This document shows, one piece after another, positions 14,231 through 22,612 of a stretch of DNA of 33,288 nucleotides. Under the pieces are notes generated by a model. The model did no database searches and was not told the origin of the DNA. It saw only the letters and a program-made list of their open reading frames with translations. Position 1 is the first letter of the stretch. Each line of letters opens with the position of its first letter. The DNA is from CAZPNX01 sp964588285 (GTDB taxonomy: Bacteria; Edwardsbacteria; AC1; EtOH8). A program made the position numbers and the translations under genes. The stretch lies in the NCBI GenBank assembly GCA_964588285.1, contig CAZPNX010000025.1, positions 1-33,288 on the forward strand, written 5' to 3'.

Positions 14231-14240
14231 CTTCTGCCTC

Positions 14241-15089
14241 CTACTTCTTCTTGGCGGCCGAGCGGCCGACGAAATATCCGATGTTGCCCAGGACGATGAA
14301 GGCCATCAGCAGCAGGTGGACGATGGAAACCGCGTCCATGCCCTTGCCCGCCACCCGGGCCGAAGCGGAGTAGCCACGTTTCTCGTTGAGCCACTCGTAT
14401 TCGCTGGCCCCCTTCATCCCGTTGAGCAGGCCCACCAGCTGGCCGGATTGAAGGAAGGGATAGTAGTCGGCGGTGCTGACCGCGGTGCAGCCCGCTCCCA
14501 CGTTGGCGTGATAGCGGGTCCCGGCGTAAACGATCCAGCTCTGGGTGATGGCCGATCCGGCGATGGAGACCACCAGCGGGATGTCGGCATAATTGCGGAC
14601 ATCGGCCATCATGGGCAGGTCGGACATCGGCTTGCCGTTGTAATCGGCGGGGAAGGCCTGGCGGACGTTCTCCCCGATGGCCATCATCACCGCCGCCCCC
14701 CCGGGCTTGAACCCCAGGAAAACGTAGTCCTCGCCCTCGACCGCACCGAACTCCGGGGCCGTCTCCCCCAGGGCCTCCTGGCACAGGGCCGGCCCGTTGG
14801 CGTCCAGGGTCATCAGCAGCACCCGGATCTTCTTGGCAAAGCAGTGCCGGAGCACGGCCTTGAGCATGGGCTGCAGCTCCGGCATCATGGCCGGGCTGTA
14901 GGTGGCGTCTATCAGGATCGGCTGGCTCTTGGGCGGCAGCCGGTCTATGAAGTCGTAAAGCTTGACCGTGTATTTCCCGGGACGGGACGGCAGGCCGATG
15001 TTGATCACCAGCGGCACTACCACCGCCAGCCCCACCAGCAGGAACACGATGCGGCGATCGATGGCGGCCAGTCTTTCGAATATCTTCAT
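14241..15089 (-). CDS. Cassette A subunit 3: TM-periplasmic domain-TM protein of unknown function
   Basis: A protein of 282 residues. A basic start (ERLAAIDRR) and a TM segment at about 15-32 place the central domain (about 35-250) outside the inner membrane. A second TM at about 255-273 returns to a basic tail. Motifs shared with B3 and C3 are Y(D)SP..M.EL.PM, LRHCFA with one Cys, GF+PGG, FPADY, LPMM..VRNY.DIP, YAGTRY, YYPFLQSGQL and GMKGASEYE. This is the most diverged of the three copies: the DMASRAMNA stretch of B3/C3 reads RVAGKGMDA here. The ATG at 15089 overlaps the A2 stop (TGATG) after GGAGGAGG; the longer open frame to 15221 only shadows A2. Function unknown. Confidence 0.85.
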   Translation of the reverse strand: MKIFERLAAIDRRIVFLLVGLAVVVPLVINIGLPSRPGKYTVKLYDFIDRLPPKSQPILIDATYSPAMMPELQPMLKAVLRHCFAKKIRVLLMTLDANGPALCQEALGETAPEFGAVEGEDYVFLGFKPGGAAVMMAIGENVRQAFPADYNGKPMSDLPMMADVRNYADIPLVVSIAGSAITQSWIVYAGTRYHANVGAGCTAVSTADYYPFLQSGQLVGLLNGMKGASEYEWLNEKRGYSASARVAGKGMDAVSIVHLLLMAFIVLGNIGYFVGRSAAKKK

Positions 15090-15727
15090 CACTTGCCTCC
15101 TCCTCCCAGCCAGCTGCGTTCGATGCCCAGGATGATCTTCAGCGAGGTGGCGGCAATGCCCAGTCCGACTCCGAACAGGATGCCGCGCTTGGCCGCCATG
15201 TTGGGCACCATCATTATCCACTCGGCGATGTCCGGTATCCGCTGCCAGATCAAGGCTCCGAAGGGTATCACCCCCAGCATGATGATGAAGCCGGAGACCA
15301 GCAGCAGCAGGGCCTCCTTGGAGCGGGCCCTAAAGGCGCGGTAGGCGGCCGAGGCCATGTAGAAGGCCAGGATGGCGAACATGGTGGCGTCCATCGGGGC
15401 CTGAATGTGGAGGTAGATGCGGTAATACCATTCCGACAGGAAATGAAGTCCGCCGAACCGGCCCAGGATGCCCAGCAGGGACATGACCACCAGTCCGGCC
15501 AGGGTGGCGATGCTGTAGGGCCAATGCTCCCGGCGCCGCTTGATCTTGAGCAGATGGTGGTTGACCAAGCTGCCGATGGCCAGCACGATGGCGAAGGCGC
15601 TGATCAGGATCTCCCACTGCAGGGTCACCTGGTAGATCTGGGTGGAAAGCCGGCTGGGAATGAAGAACTGAAAGAAGAAGAAAATCCCCAGCACCAGCAC
15701 CATTATCAAAGGTATCTGTCGCTTCAT
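15089..15727 (-). CDS. Cassette A subunit 2: polytopic membrane protein of unknown function
   Basis: A protein of 212 residues with about six hydrophobic segments. The N-terminus MKRQIPLIMVLVLGIFFFFQ followed by FIPSR is shared with B2 and C2. Other common blocks are L..HHLLKI at about 58, the highly conserved FAILAFYMASAAYRAFRAR near 123-141, MMVPNMAAKRG near 175, and the end LKIILGIERSWLGG. The RxFRAR and AAKRG segments are basic and probably cytoplasmic. A strong ribosome site (AGGGGGC) precedes the ATG, nine bases after A1. No enzyme motif is visible; it is probably a structural membrane partner of subunits 1 and 3. Confidence 0.85.
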   Translation of the reverse strand: MKRQIPLIMVLVLGIFFFFQFFIPSRLSTQIYQVTLQWEILISAFAIVLAIGSLVNHHLLKIKRRREHWPYSIATLAGLVVMSLLGILGRFGGLHFLSEWYYRIYLHIQAPMDATMFAILAFYMASAAYRAFRARSKEALLLLVSGFIIMLGVIPFGALIWQRIPDIAEWIMMVPNMAAKRGILFGVGLGIAATSLKIILGIERSWLGGGGK

Positions 15728-15736
15728 GTCCGCCCC

Positions 15737-16927
15737 CTATCCCACTGTTAGCATGTTAAGGACAAAACCCCGGATGGCCGGGCTGGCCAGCGATAAGATC
15801 AGCGTCAGGATCAGAAGCATCACAATGATGGCCTTGCTCCAGTCCTGCCCTTTGAGGGTGCCCAGCAGCTTGGGATCCCGGGCCAGGTAGGCGCTGGCGG
15901 CGTAGAGCTCCTCGCCTATCAGTGTGTAGTCGCAGGCGGTGATGAAGAACGGCAGCTGGTGGACGGCGTCGGTGCCGGCTATCTGGATGGCCCCGGTGGC
16001 CGCCCCGGTCTCGGCCAGCACCAGGGATTCGGCCCAGAACATGCCCATGAAGAAGTTGGTGGCCGGCTTCTCCCGGGCCATGATGCCGTCCACTCCCGAG
16101 GCGTAACCCATCTGGCTGTCGGTCAGGTAGAATACCGAGTCGTGGTTGAAGGCGTCCGGCCGTCCCACCTCGCTGTATGCCTCCTTGACCACCTCCATGG
16201 CCACGGTGTAGACTACCGGGTCGCGGTTGGGCACCAGCAGGGGCGTGTCGTACTCGGCCGTCTTCTTGGCCACCTGCCCCAGAATGTTGAGGGCGGCGAT
16301 GGTGGCCACATCGGTAATGGTGGACAGCCCGGGGACATAGAGGATGGGCCGTCCCATCTCGGTGGCCCGGCCCACCGCCTCCTCCACCGCGCTCAGTCCG
16401 GCAATGCGGCGCACGAAAAGGTGCTGCCCCCTCTGGGCCATGGTAATGAAGTAGACCACGATGGCCACGAAAAGCAGCGAGGCTACCAGGGCGTTGGTCC
16501 TCATGGAGTTGTACCACTGTTCTTTCGATTGGGAGGCGTTGGAGACACCGCTCCAGGCCTCTGCTCCCAGCTTGGAAACTGCCTTGACCCGGTAGAGGAA
16601 ATCTCGCCCGTTGACAGGGACTTCCTGGTCCTCAAAATTGGAAATGCCGTAGGGCACATACCCCACCCTGGTCCACAGGCTGTCTGGCGCTTCCGGGGAC
16701 TCAGCTCTATAGATGACGTAACCTTCGACCAGACCCCGGACTTCGTCAGGCGACGGGGACCATGTCAGCGAGATGGACTGGCCGGCATCGTTGGGGGTGT
16801 CCATGGCTCGGACCTCGCCCGGCGGCTGCACCGGAGGCGGGGCCGTGTCCGGCACGGCCGGCATCGGCTGGGCCAGGGCCGCGGCCGAACTTAACAGAAT
16901 CAGCCCGATGACCGAGATTTTTTTCAT
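15737..16927 (-). CDS. Cassette A subunit 1: FnIII-TM-cytoplasmic domain-TM protein (DUF6754-like?)
   Basis: A protein of 396 residues. It has a signal peptide (1-19), a Pro-rich linker, one fibronectin type III domain (about 38-135, with LTWSPSPDE and YRVKAVS), a TM at about 148-166, and a basic stop (QRGQHLFVRRIAG). A cytoplasmic domain of about 200 residues follows, then a C-terminal TM (about 370-392). The cytoplasmic domain has AVEEAVGRATEMGRPILY, LNILGQVAKKTAEYDTPLL, ATGAIQIAGTDAV.QLPFF, and TACDYTLIGEELYAASAYL. It is the most diverged of the three subunit-1 copies. From memory this resembles the uncharacterised DUF6754 family, which needs a profile search. A GGAG ribosome site is present. 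Confidence 0.86.
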   Translation of the reverse strand: MKKISVIGLILLSSAAALAQPMPAVPDTAPPPVQPPGEVRAMDTPNDAGQSISLTWSPSPDEVRGLVEGYVIYRAESPEAPDSLWTRVGYVPYGISNFEDQEVPVNGRDFLYRVKAVSKLGAEAWSGVSNASQSKEQWYNSMRTNALVASLLFVAIVVYFITMAQRGQHLFVRRIAGLSAVEEAVGRATEMGRPILYVPGLSTITDVATIAALNILGQVAKKTAEYDTPLLVPNRDPVVYTVAMEVVKEAYSEVGRPDAFNHDSVFYLTDSQMGYASGVDGIMAREKPATNFFMGMFWAESLVLAETGAATGAIQIAGTDAVHQLPFFITACDYTLIGEELYAASAYLARDPKLLGTLKGQDWSKAIIVMLLILTLILSLASPAIRGFVLNMLTVG

Positions 16928-16953
16928 TGGCTTCTCCGCTGTTTGTTTATTAC

Positions 16954-16959
16954 ATTATA
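16954..16959 (-). promoter_or_regulatory. Possible internal promoter -10 before cassette A
   Basis: A perfect TATAAT on the minus strand lies 27 bases before the cassette A start codon, in the 84-base gap after cassette B. The hexamer 17 bases upstream (TGCAGG) is a poor -35, so this would be a weak or activator-dependent internal promoter. Confidence 0.3.
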
Positions 16960-17011
16960 CTGCCGGTGAATACCGTCCTGCATTGTGTTCCCATTCGTTT
17001 CCGTATTCAAG

Positions 17012-17644
17012 TTATTTGATGAGATGTATCCAATCGGTCAGCAGGAATTGGATGCGTCCGATCAAAAGCGACATCCGGGCCATGACCGTGTAGCCGAAGG
17101 AGGCCCCAAAGCCGATCATCACAAACCAGATGCCGACGCTGGAGGCGGCCTTAAGCGGACCCTTGTGCTCCCGGGAGAAGTAGAAGTAGAGCACGGTGCA
17201 GATGACCCCGGCCACCACCAGCAGGCCCACCACCAGCCCGTGGTGGGGGTCCCAAATGCTGTGGAACATGGAGGTGTTGACCATGGTTCCCTGGACCTGC
17301 TTGAAAAGGTCGGCCTCGATGGTCAGGGGGATGGCCATCCCGTTCCAGAAGCCCAGGGATAGGGCGATGGGGATCAGCATCAGGTGCTGCAGCTTGGGGA
17401 CGAAGCGGAACAGGTAGAGCATGCCCAGAAGCATGGGTATCAGGGTGAGCCAGCGCTGCTGGCTGATGGGAATGACGATGTACTGGTAGGCGTAGTTGTT
17501 CCACATCAGGACGATCATGTAGCCCACCGACAGCCCGGTGAACAGGTGCTCGGCAAAGCGGAACACCGGGTTGTCCTTGTAGAGGTAGGAGAAGATGGCC
17601 AAACTTAAAAGGGCGGCGATCCACACCCAGGGATTGGCGCTCAT
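17012..17644 (-). CDS. Cassette B subunit 4: polytopic membrane protein of unknown function
   Basis: A protein of 210 residues with about seven hydrophobic segments, paralogous to A4 and C4. It has ANPWVWIAALLSLAIFSYLY, RFAEHLFTGLSVGY, FRFVPKL, FSREHKG and GASFGYTVMAR, ending LLTDWIHLIK. It shares FSREHKG, GYTVMAR and TDWIHLI with C4, against FSREQKG, GNTVMAR and TEWIHII in A4, supporting a closer B-C relationship. Its ATG overlaps the B3 stop by four bases (ATGA), so the two are translationally coupled. Inner-membrane protein; no function recognised. Confidence 0.85.
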   Translation of the reverse strand: MSANPWVWIAALLSLAIFSYLYKDNPVFRFAEHLFTGLSVGYMIVLMWNNYAYQYIVIPISQQRWLTLIPMLLGMLYLFRFVPKLQHLMLIPIALSLGFWNGMAIPLTIEADLFKQVQGTMVNTSMFHSIWDPHHGLVVGLLVVAGVICTVLYFYFSREHKGPLKAASSVGIWFVMIGFGASFGYTVMARMSLLIGRIQFLLTDWIHLIK

Positions 17645-18528
17645 GGCTTCCTCCCTTCCCGCCGGCGGGCGGCGAAATATCCGATGTTGCCCAGCACTAT
17701 CAGAACGATGATCAGCAGGTGCGAGTAGGAGACGGCGTTCATGGCCCGGCTGGCCATGTCGCGTTTGGGGTAGTAGCCGGCTTCGACGATCAGCTGCTCG
17801 TACTCGGCCGCGCCCTTCATGCCGCCCAGCTGGCCCGCCAGCTGTCCGGTCTGCAGGAAGGGGTAGTTGTCCGGAGCCATGACCGCGGTCTGCCCGGCCC
17901 CCACCTTGACCTTGAACTTGGTGTGGGCGAAGATGATCCAGGAATAGGGCCAGCTGGAGCCGGCCAGGGACATGACCATGGCAATGTCGTCATAGTTGCG
18001 CACCCGGCCCATCATCGGGAGGCTGTCGACCGGATTCTTGTAATTGTCTGCCGGCAGCGCCCGGTGGATGTCCTGGCCCATCATCAGCATGACGATGGTG
18101 CCGCCGGGCCGGAAACCGAAAAAGCTGTAGTCATGGCCGTAGCGCAGGGTGTCCTGCCCCTTCTCCCGGCGCATCCGGTTTTGCTCCTTGACGATCTGGG
18201 CGATGATGGCCTCCCCGATGGCGTCGCCCTGGGGAGCGAAGGAAAGCCCGATCACCCGCACTCCCCGGGCGAAACAGTGTCTGAGGATGGCCCGGGCCAT
18301 GGGGTCCAGCTCCGGGGCCACCTGGGGGTCGTAGTCGAAGGACATCATCAGCGGCCGGCCGCCGGGCTCGATGCGGTCAATATAGTCGTATAGGCTTTGG
18401 GTGGGAGCATCCACAAAGAAACGGGGCTGGATCGAGAGCAGCAACGGAATGATCGAGGCTAAAAGGATCAAAAGGAAGACCCAGCGCCGGTCCAGCTTGC
18501 CCAGTTTCGTCAACAGTCCCATCATCAT
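17641..18528 (-). CDS. Cassette B subunit 3: TM-periplasmic domain-TM protein of unknown function
   Basis: A protein of about 295 residues. A basic N-terminus (KLGKLDRR) and TM (about 18-33), a large periplasmic domain, a C-terminal TM (about 265-283) and a basic tail (RRREGRKP) match A3 and C3. Shared motifs are YDPQVAPELDPMARAILRHC, FRPGG, YPFLQTGQLAGQLGGMKGA and AEYEQLIV, then DMASRAMNAVS. The periplasmic domain is slightly longer than in A3 because of an insertion (NRMRREKGQD). GTG at 18534 also opens the frame, but the ATG at 18528 is better placed after GGGAGG. The 63-base gap before it is unlike cassettes A and C. Confidence 0.84.
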   Translation of the reverse strand: MMMGLLTKLGKLDRRWVFLLILLASIIPLLLSIQPRFFVDAPTQSLYDYIDRIEPGGRPLMMSFDYDPQVAPELDPMARAILRHCFARGVRVIGLSFAPQGDAIGEAIIAQIVKEQNRMRREKGQDTLRYGHDYSFFGFRPGGTIVMLMMGQDIHRALPADNYKNPVDSLPMMGRVRNYDDIAMVMSLAGSSWPYSWIIFAHTKFKVKVGAGQTAVMAPDNYPFLQTGQLAGQLGGMKGAAEYEQLIVEAGYYPKRDMASRAMNAVSYSHLLIIVLIVLGNIGYFAARRREGRKP

Positions 18529-18591
18529 CCGCACCTCCCGGTCGGCATCCCCTTCCGCCTTCCGCTTTCTGATTTCCGGCCTGGCAGCATC

Positions 18592-19212
18592 CTAGGACCC
18601 TCCCAGCCAATTGCGTTCTATGCCCAGAATGATCTTGAGGCAGGTGGCCACCGAGCCCAGCCCGATGCCGAAGGTGATACCCCGCTTGGCCGCCATGTTG
18701 GGCACCAGCATCAGCCATTCGGAAAGCTTGGGCATCCCGCTCCACAGGGCCGCCCCCTGGGGAATGAGCCCCAGCATGACGATGAAAGCCGCAAGCAGCA
18801 GCAAGGTGGCCTCGGTGGTCCTGGCCCTAAAGGCCCGGTAGGCGGCCGAGGCCATGTAGAAGGCCAGGATGGCGAACATGGTGCTCTGCATCGGCGCCAG
18901 GCAAAAGGAGAACAGCTTCATGTAAAAGGTGCCCTCGGCCGTTCCCCCGATGAAGCCGGCCAGGGCCATGAACAGGGCCGCCCCCAGATAAACCAGGCTG
19001 TATCCCCACCCCTTTTGCCGGCGGCCGATCTTGACGATGTGATGCCGCACCAGGCTGTCGACGGCGATGATGGCGGCGAAGACGTAGATGATCAGGTCCC
19101 ACTCCAGGGCGGTGTCGAACAGGATCTTGGACGGCCGGCTGGGGACGAAGAACTGGACAATAAAGGTGATCCCCAGCACTAAGACAATGGCCAGCGGCAG
19201 ATTTTTCTTCAT
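18592..19212 (-). CDS. Cassette B subunit 2: polytopic membrane protein of unknown function
   Basis: A protein of 206 residues with about six hydrophobic segments, paralogous to A2 and C2. It has LAIVLVLGITFIVQFFVPSR at the N-terminus, LVRHHIVKIGRR, FAILAFYMASAAYRAFRART, MLVPNMAAKRG and the ending LKIILGIERNWLGGS. The loop between the third and fourth membrane segments (GGTAEGTFYMK) is the most variable part. A GAGG ribosome site lies before the ATG, ten bases after B1. It is probably an inner-membrane scaffold of the cassette complex; no catalytic motif is visible. Confidence 0.85.
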   Translation of the reverse strand: MKKNLPLAIVLVLGITFIVQFFVPSRPSKILFDTALEWDLIIYVFAAIIAVDSLVRHHIVKIGRRQKGWGYSLVYLGAALFMALAGFIGGTAEGTFYMKLFSFCLAPMQSTMFAILAFYMASAAYRAFRARTTEATLLLLAAFIVMLGLIPQGAALWSGMPKLSEWLMLVPNMAAKRGITFGIGLGSVATCLKIILGIERNWLGGS

Positions 19213-19222
19213 ATCATTGGCC

Positions 19223-20407
19223 TCAATAGACGCCGAAGAGACGATAGATGAAGTCGGACCTGAAGATCAGGGCGGCCAGGCTGCCCAGCACCACCACCGC
19301 TAAAATCACCAGTTTGCCGGCGTCCTGGCCCTTGAGGCTGCCCACCTGCAGGGCGTCCTTGGACAAATAGGCCGAGGCGGCATAGAGCTCCTCGCCTATC
19401 AGGGTGTAATCGCAGGAGGTGATGAAGAACGGCAGTTGGGAAACCTGATCGGTGCCGGCGATCTGGATGGCCCCGGTCACAGAACCGGACTCGGCCAGCA
19501 CCAGGGACTCGGCCGCGTAGTAGCCCATGAAGAAGTTGGTGGCCGGCCGGTCGCGGGACATGATGCCGGCCAGGGCGGCGGCGTAGCCCATCTGGTCCGA
19601 GGTGATGAAGAACACCGAGTCCTCGCGGAACAGATCCGGCCGCCCCATGGAGGTGTAGCCCTCCTTGACCATCTCTCGGGCCACGGCGTGGACCACCGGG
19701 TCGCAGGTGGGGACGATCAGCGGGGTTTCATACTCGGCCGTTTTTTTGGACACCTGGCCCAGGATGTTGAGCGAGGCGATGGTGGAGATGTAATCTATCA
19801 GGCCGATGCCGTTGCAGTAGAGGATGGGCTTGCCCATCTCGGTGGCCCGGCCCACCGCCTCCTCCACCGCGTCCAGGCCGGCGATGCGACGAATGAAGAG
19901 ATTGCGGCCGCGCTTGGCGATGGCGATGTAGGCCAGGATCAGGGCTATCAATACTATGGTGCCGGCCAGGGTGTTCAGCTTGCCGGTGTTGAACCAGCTT
20001 TGCCGGGTGGACACCGGCCCGGCGGCCGCCGAGACCGCCGAGTCGCCGTTCGGGCCCAGGGCCGTCACCTGATAATAGTAATCGGCGCCGATGGCCTCGA
20101 TGGAGTTGTCCACGTGCTCGGACGTGCCCCGGGGCACCCAGGCCACAAAGCGGAAAGTGTCCTGGGGAGAAGCCGCCCGCTTGATGGTATAGCCCAGGAA
20201 GGTTTTCCCGGTATCGGAGGGCGACGGCTGCCAGGCCACCAGCACCGCCGAGCCGTCGTCGTTGGGAACGTCCTCCAGTTTTACCTCCCCAGGCGGCGAT
20301 ACCGGCCCCATCACGGCTTGTGCCGTGTCTGGTCGAGGCACCGGCTGCGCTGCCAGCAATCCCGCCCAGAGACTAATCATCCCGAGAACCCAGATGCCTG
20401 TTTTCAT
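19223..20407 (-). CDS. Cassette B subunit 1: FnIII-TM-cytoplasmic domain-TM protein
   Basis: About 394 residues from the ATG at 20407: signal peptide (1-21), FnIII domain (about 36-133, with VAWQPSPSD and YYYQVTALG), TM (about 145-164), basic stop (AKRGRNLFIRRIAG), cytoplasmic domain and C-terminal TM. The domain keeps AVEEAVGRATEMGKPILY, LNILGQVSKKTAEYETPL, GRPDLFREDSVFF, ATNFFMG, GAIQIAGTD and CDYTLIGEELYAASAYLS. GRPDLFRED and VHAVARE are shared with C1 but not A1. An ATG at 20440 would add eleven residues and spoil the signal peptide; neither start has a good ribosome site. Function unknown. Confidence 0.85.
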   Translation of the reverse strand: MKTGIWVLGMISLWAGLLAAQPVPRPDTAQAVMGPVSPPGEVKLEDVPNDDGSAVLVAWQPSPSDTGKTFLGYTIKRAASPQDTFRFVAWVPRGTSEHVDNSIEAIGADYYYQVTALGPNGDSAVSAAAGPVSTRQSWFNTGKLNTLAGTIVLIALILAYIAIAKRGRNLFIRRIAGLDAVEEAVGRATEMGKPILYCNGIGLIDYISTIASLNILGQVSKKTAEYETPLIVPTCDPVVHAVAREMVKEGYTSMGRPDLFREDSVFFITSDQMGYAAALAGIMSRDRPATNFFMGYYAAESLVLAESGSVTGAIQIAGTDQVSQLPFFITSCDYTLIGEELYAASAYLSKDALQVGSLKGQDAGKLVILAVVVLGSLAALIFRSDFIYRLFGVY

Positions 20408-20479
20408 ACTATACATATATTGTATATTTTTATTATCCATCCGGCGATTTTCGCCTTTTCCGATTTTTGCCTTCTGATT

Positions 20480-21115
20480 TTATCTTATCAGGTGTATCCA
20501 GTCGGTCAGCAGGAACTGGACGCGGGCGATCAAGAGGCTGACCCGGGCCATGACCGTGTAGCCGAAGCTGGCCCCAAAGCCGACCATCACGAACCAGATG
20601 CCCACTTGGGCCGAGACCCGAAGCGCCCCCTTGTGCTCCCGGGAGAAGAAGAAGTAGCTGATGGTGCAGATGACGCCCACCAGGATGACGATCCCGACTA
20701 TCAGCCCGTTGTAGGGGTCGAGGACGCTCTTGAGCATGCCGGGATGGAGCATGGTCCCCTGGACCTGCTTGACCACGTCGGCCTCGATCACCAGCGGCAG
20801 GCTCATCCCCTGCCCGATGCCCAGGAGGATGGCGATGGGTATCAGCATCATCCAGCTGAGCTTGGGAATGAAGCGGAACACATAGAGGAGCCCGATGGCC
20901 AGGGGGATGAGCATCACCCAGTTGCGGGCCAGGAATATGTTGCGGATGATGTAGTCGGGGATGATGCGGTGCCAGTACTGGGCCACCATGAAGCCCACCG
21001 CCATTCCGGTGAAAAGGTGTTCGGCGAAGCGGTAGACCGGGTTCTCCTTGTAGAGGAAGGAGAAGATGGACAGCGTCAGCAGGGCCGCCAGCCAGACCCA
21101 GGGATCGGTAGACAT
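20480..21115 (-). CDS. Cassette C subunit 4: polytopic membrane protein of unknown function
   Basis: A protein of 211 residues with about seven hydrophobic segments, paralogous to A4 and B4: TDPWVWLAALLTLSIFSFLY, RFAEHLFTGMAVGF, FRFIPKL, FSREHKG, VMVGFGASFGYTVMAR and LLTDWIHLIR. The central loop (IEADVVKQVQGTMLHPGMLK) is also kept in recognisable form in B4 (IEADLFKQVQGTM) and A4 (IQADIIRQMQSTV), suggesting a conserved non-membrane contact surface. A GGAGGAG ribosome site supports the ATG at 21115; the longer open frame to 21184 overlaps C3. Integral inner-membrane protein of unknown function. Confidence 0.85.
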   Translation of the reverse strand: MSTDPWVWLAALLTLSIFSFLYKENPVYRFAEHLFTGMAVGFMVAQYWHRIIPDYIIRNIFLARNWVMLIPLAIGLLYVFRFIPKLSWMMLIPIAILLGIGQGMSLPLVIEADVVKQVQGTMLHPGMLKSVLDPYNGLIVGIVILVGVICTISYFFFSREHKGALRVSAQVGIWFVMVGFGASFGYTVMARVSLLIARVQFLLTDWIHLIR

Positions 21116-21128
21116 GGTCGCTCCTCCT

Positions 21129-21980
21129 CTACTTTGTTTTCCTGGGGGTGCGGGCCGAGGCGAAGTAGGCGATGTTGCCCACAATTATCAGGAAGATCAG
21201 CAGAAGGTGGGACGAGGAGATGGCGTTCATGGCCCGGCTGGCCATGTCCTTCCTGGGGTAGTAACCCCTGTCCACTATCAGCTGCTCATACTCGGCCGCC
21301 CCCTTCATGCCGCTCAACTGACCTATCAACTGACCGGTCTGCAGGAAGGGATAGTAGTCCGGGGCCATGACCGCGGTCACCCCCGAGGCGATGTTGGCCT
21401 TGTACCTGGTGCCGGCGTAGATGACCCAGGTCCCCACCACTCCGCTCGAGGCCAAAGTCAGCACCACCGGGATGTCCTGGTAGTTGCGGATGTTCCGCAT
21501 CATGGGCAGGCTGTCGAAAGGCGTCCCGTAGTAGTCGGCCGGGAAGGCCTTGCGGATGTTCTCGCCGATGTTCATGATGATGACCGCCCCGCCGGGCCGG
21601 TAGCCCATCATCACGTAGTCAGTGCCCGCCTTCTTGCTGAACTCCCCGGCGGCCTGGGCCACCGCCCTCTCGGCCAGGGCCGCCCCCTGGAGGTACATGC
21701 TCATGGCGATCACCCGGACGTTCCGGGCGAAGCAGTGGCGGAGCACCGCCATGGTCATCGGGTCCAGCTCGGCCGCCATGTCCGGCGAGTAGTCCACCGA
21801 GATCATCACTGCCTTGTTGTTGGGCTCGATGCGTTCGATGGCGTTGAACAGGCCCAAGGTGCTGCGGTCGACGTGGGTCCTGACGTTGATACTGAAGATC
21901 AAGGGAAGGATGACCGCCAGCGTCAGCAGCAGGTAGACGACCCGCCGGTCCAGCCGGCCCAGTTTTTCCAGGCTTCCCAT
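21129..21980 (-). CDS. Cassette C subunit 3: TM-periplasmic domain-TM protein of unknown function
   Basis: A protein of 283 residues. LGRLDRR and a TM (about 14-31) are followed by a periplasmic domain with VDYSPDMAAELDPMTMAVLR, HCFARNVRVIAMS, YRPGG, FPADYYGTPFDSLPMM, RNYQDIP, YAGTRY, YYPFLQTGQLIGQLSGMKGA, AEYEQLIV and DMASRAMNA. A C-terminal TM (about 253-273) and a basic tail complete it. The alternating hydrophobic strands and helices of the periplasmic part suggest an alpha/beta fold. The Cys in RHCFA is conserved in all three copies. The start is one base after the C2 stop. Confidence 0.85.
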   Translation of the reverse strand: MGSLEKLGRLDRRVVYLLLTLAVILPLIFSINVRTHVDRSTLGLFNAIERIEPNNKAVMISVDYSPDMAAELDPMTMAVLRHCFARNVRVIAMSMYLQGAALAERAVAQAAGEFSKKAGTDYVMMGYRPGGAVIIMNIGENIRKAFPADYYGTPFDSLPMMRNIRNYQDIPVVLTLASSGVVGTWVIYAGTRYKANIASGVTAVMAPDYYPFLQTGQLIGQLSGMKGAAEYEQLIVDRGYYPRKDMASRAMNAISSSHLLLIFLIIVGNIAYFASARTPRKTK

Positions 21981-21981
21981 C

Positions 21982-22602
21982 TCAGCCTCCTCCCAGCCAG
22001 TTGCGCTCGATGCCCAGCATTATCTTGAGGTTGGTGGCCGCCATGCCGATGCCCACTCCGAACATGATGGCCCGCTTGGAGGCCATGTTGGGCACCAGCA
22101 TCAGCCACTCGCCCACCACCGGCAGCCCCTTCCACAGGCTGGCCCCCAGCGGGATCAGTCCCAGCATCAGCACGAAAGCCGAGAGCAGCAGGACGGTGGC
22201 CTCGGCCTTGCGCGCCCGGAAGGAGCGGTAGGCGGCCGAGGCCATATAGTAGGCCAGCAGAGCGAAGACGGTGGCCTGCATGGGGGCCATGGCGTAGGTG
22301 AACAGCCTCATGAACAGGCTCCCCTGCCTTATGCCCCCGATGATCCCCACCAGCGCGTAGCCCAGGGCGCTCCCCAGGTAGACCAGGCTGTAGGGCCAGT
22401 CCTTCTTTTTCTGCCTGATCTTGATGATATGGTGGCGCACCAGGCTGTCGATGGCGATGATTATGGCCGGGATGCCGATGACGATCTCCCACTGCAGGGT
22501 GTGGTCGAACAGCAGCTGCGAGGCCCTGCTGGGGATGAAGTACTGGATCATGAAGATTATGCCCAGCACCAGCACCAGGGTCAGCGGTATGGTTCTCTTC
22601 AT
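21982..22602 (-). CDS. Cassette C subunit 2: polytopic membrane protein of unknown function
   Basis: A protein of 206 residues, paralogous to A2 and B2, with about six hydrophobic segments. Conserved blocks are LTLVLVLGIIFMIQYFIPSR, LVRHHIIKI, ALLAYYMASAAYRSFRARKA, MLVPNMASKRA and LKIMLGIERNWLGGG. The SFRARKAEATV loop is basic and probably cytoplasmic. A GAGG site precedes the ATG, ten bases after C1. No known family or catalytic motif is recognised. Confidence 0.85.
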   Translation of the reverse strand: MKRTIPLTLVLVLGIIFMIQYFIPSRASQLLFDHTLQWEIVIGIPAIIIAIDSLVRHHIIKIRQKKKDWPYSLVYLGSALGYALVGIIGGIRQGSLFMRLFTYAMAPMQATVFALLAYYMASAAYRSFRARKAEATVLLLSAFVLMLGLIPLGASLWKGLPVVGEWLMLVPNMASKRAIMFGVGIGMAATNLKIMLGIERNWLGGG

Positions 22603-22612
22603 ATCTCGGACC

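Noticed and set aside
19436..21370. A 644-codon open frame on the plus strand across cassettes B and C
   Set aside because: It is antisense to several conserved genes, rich in Gly/His/Asp/Pro as expected for the complement of GC-rich code, and has no recognisable domain. The plus-strand frame at 6776-8389 opposite lon is the same kind of artefact.
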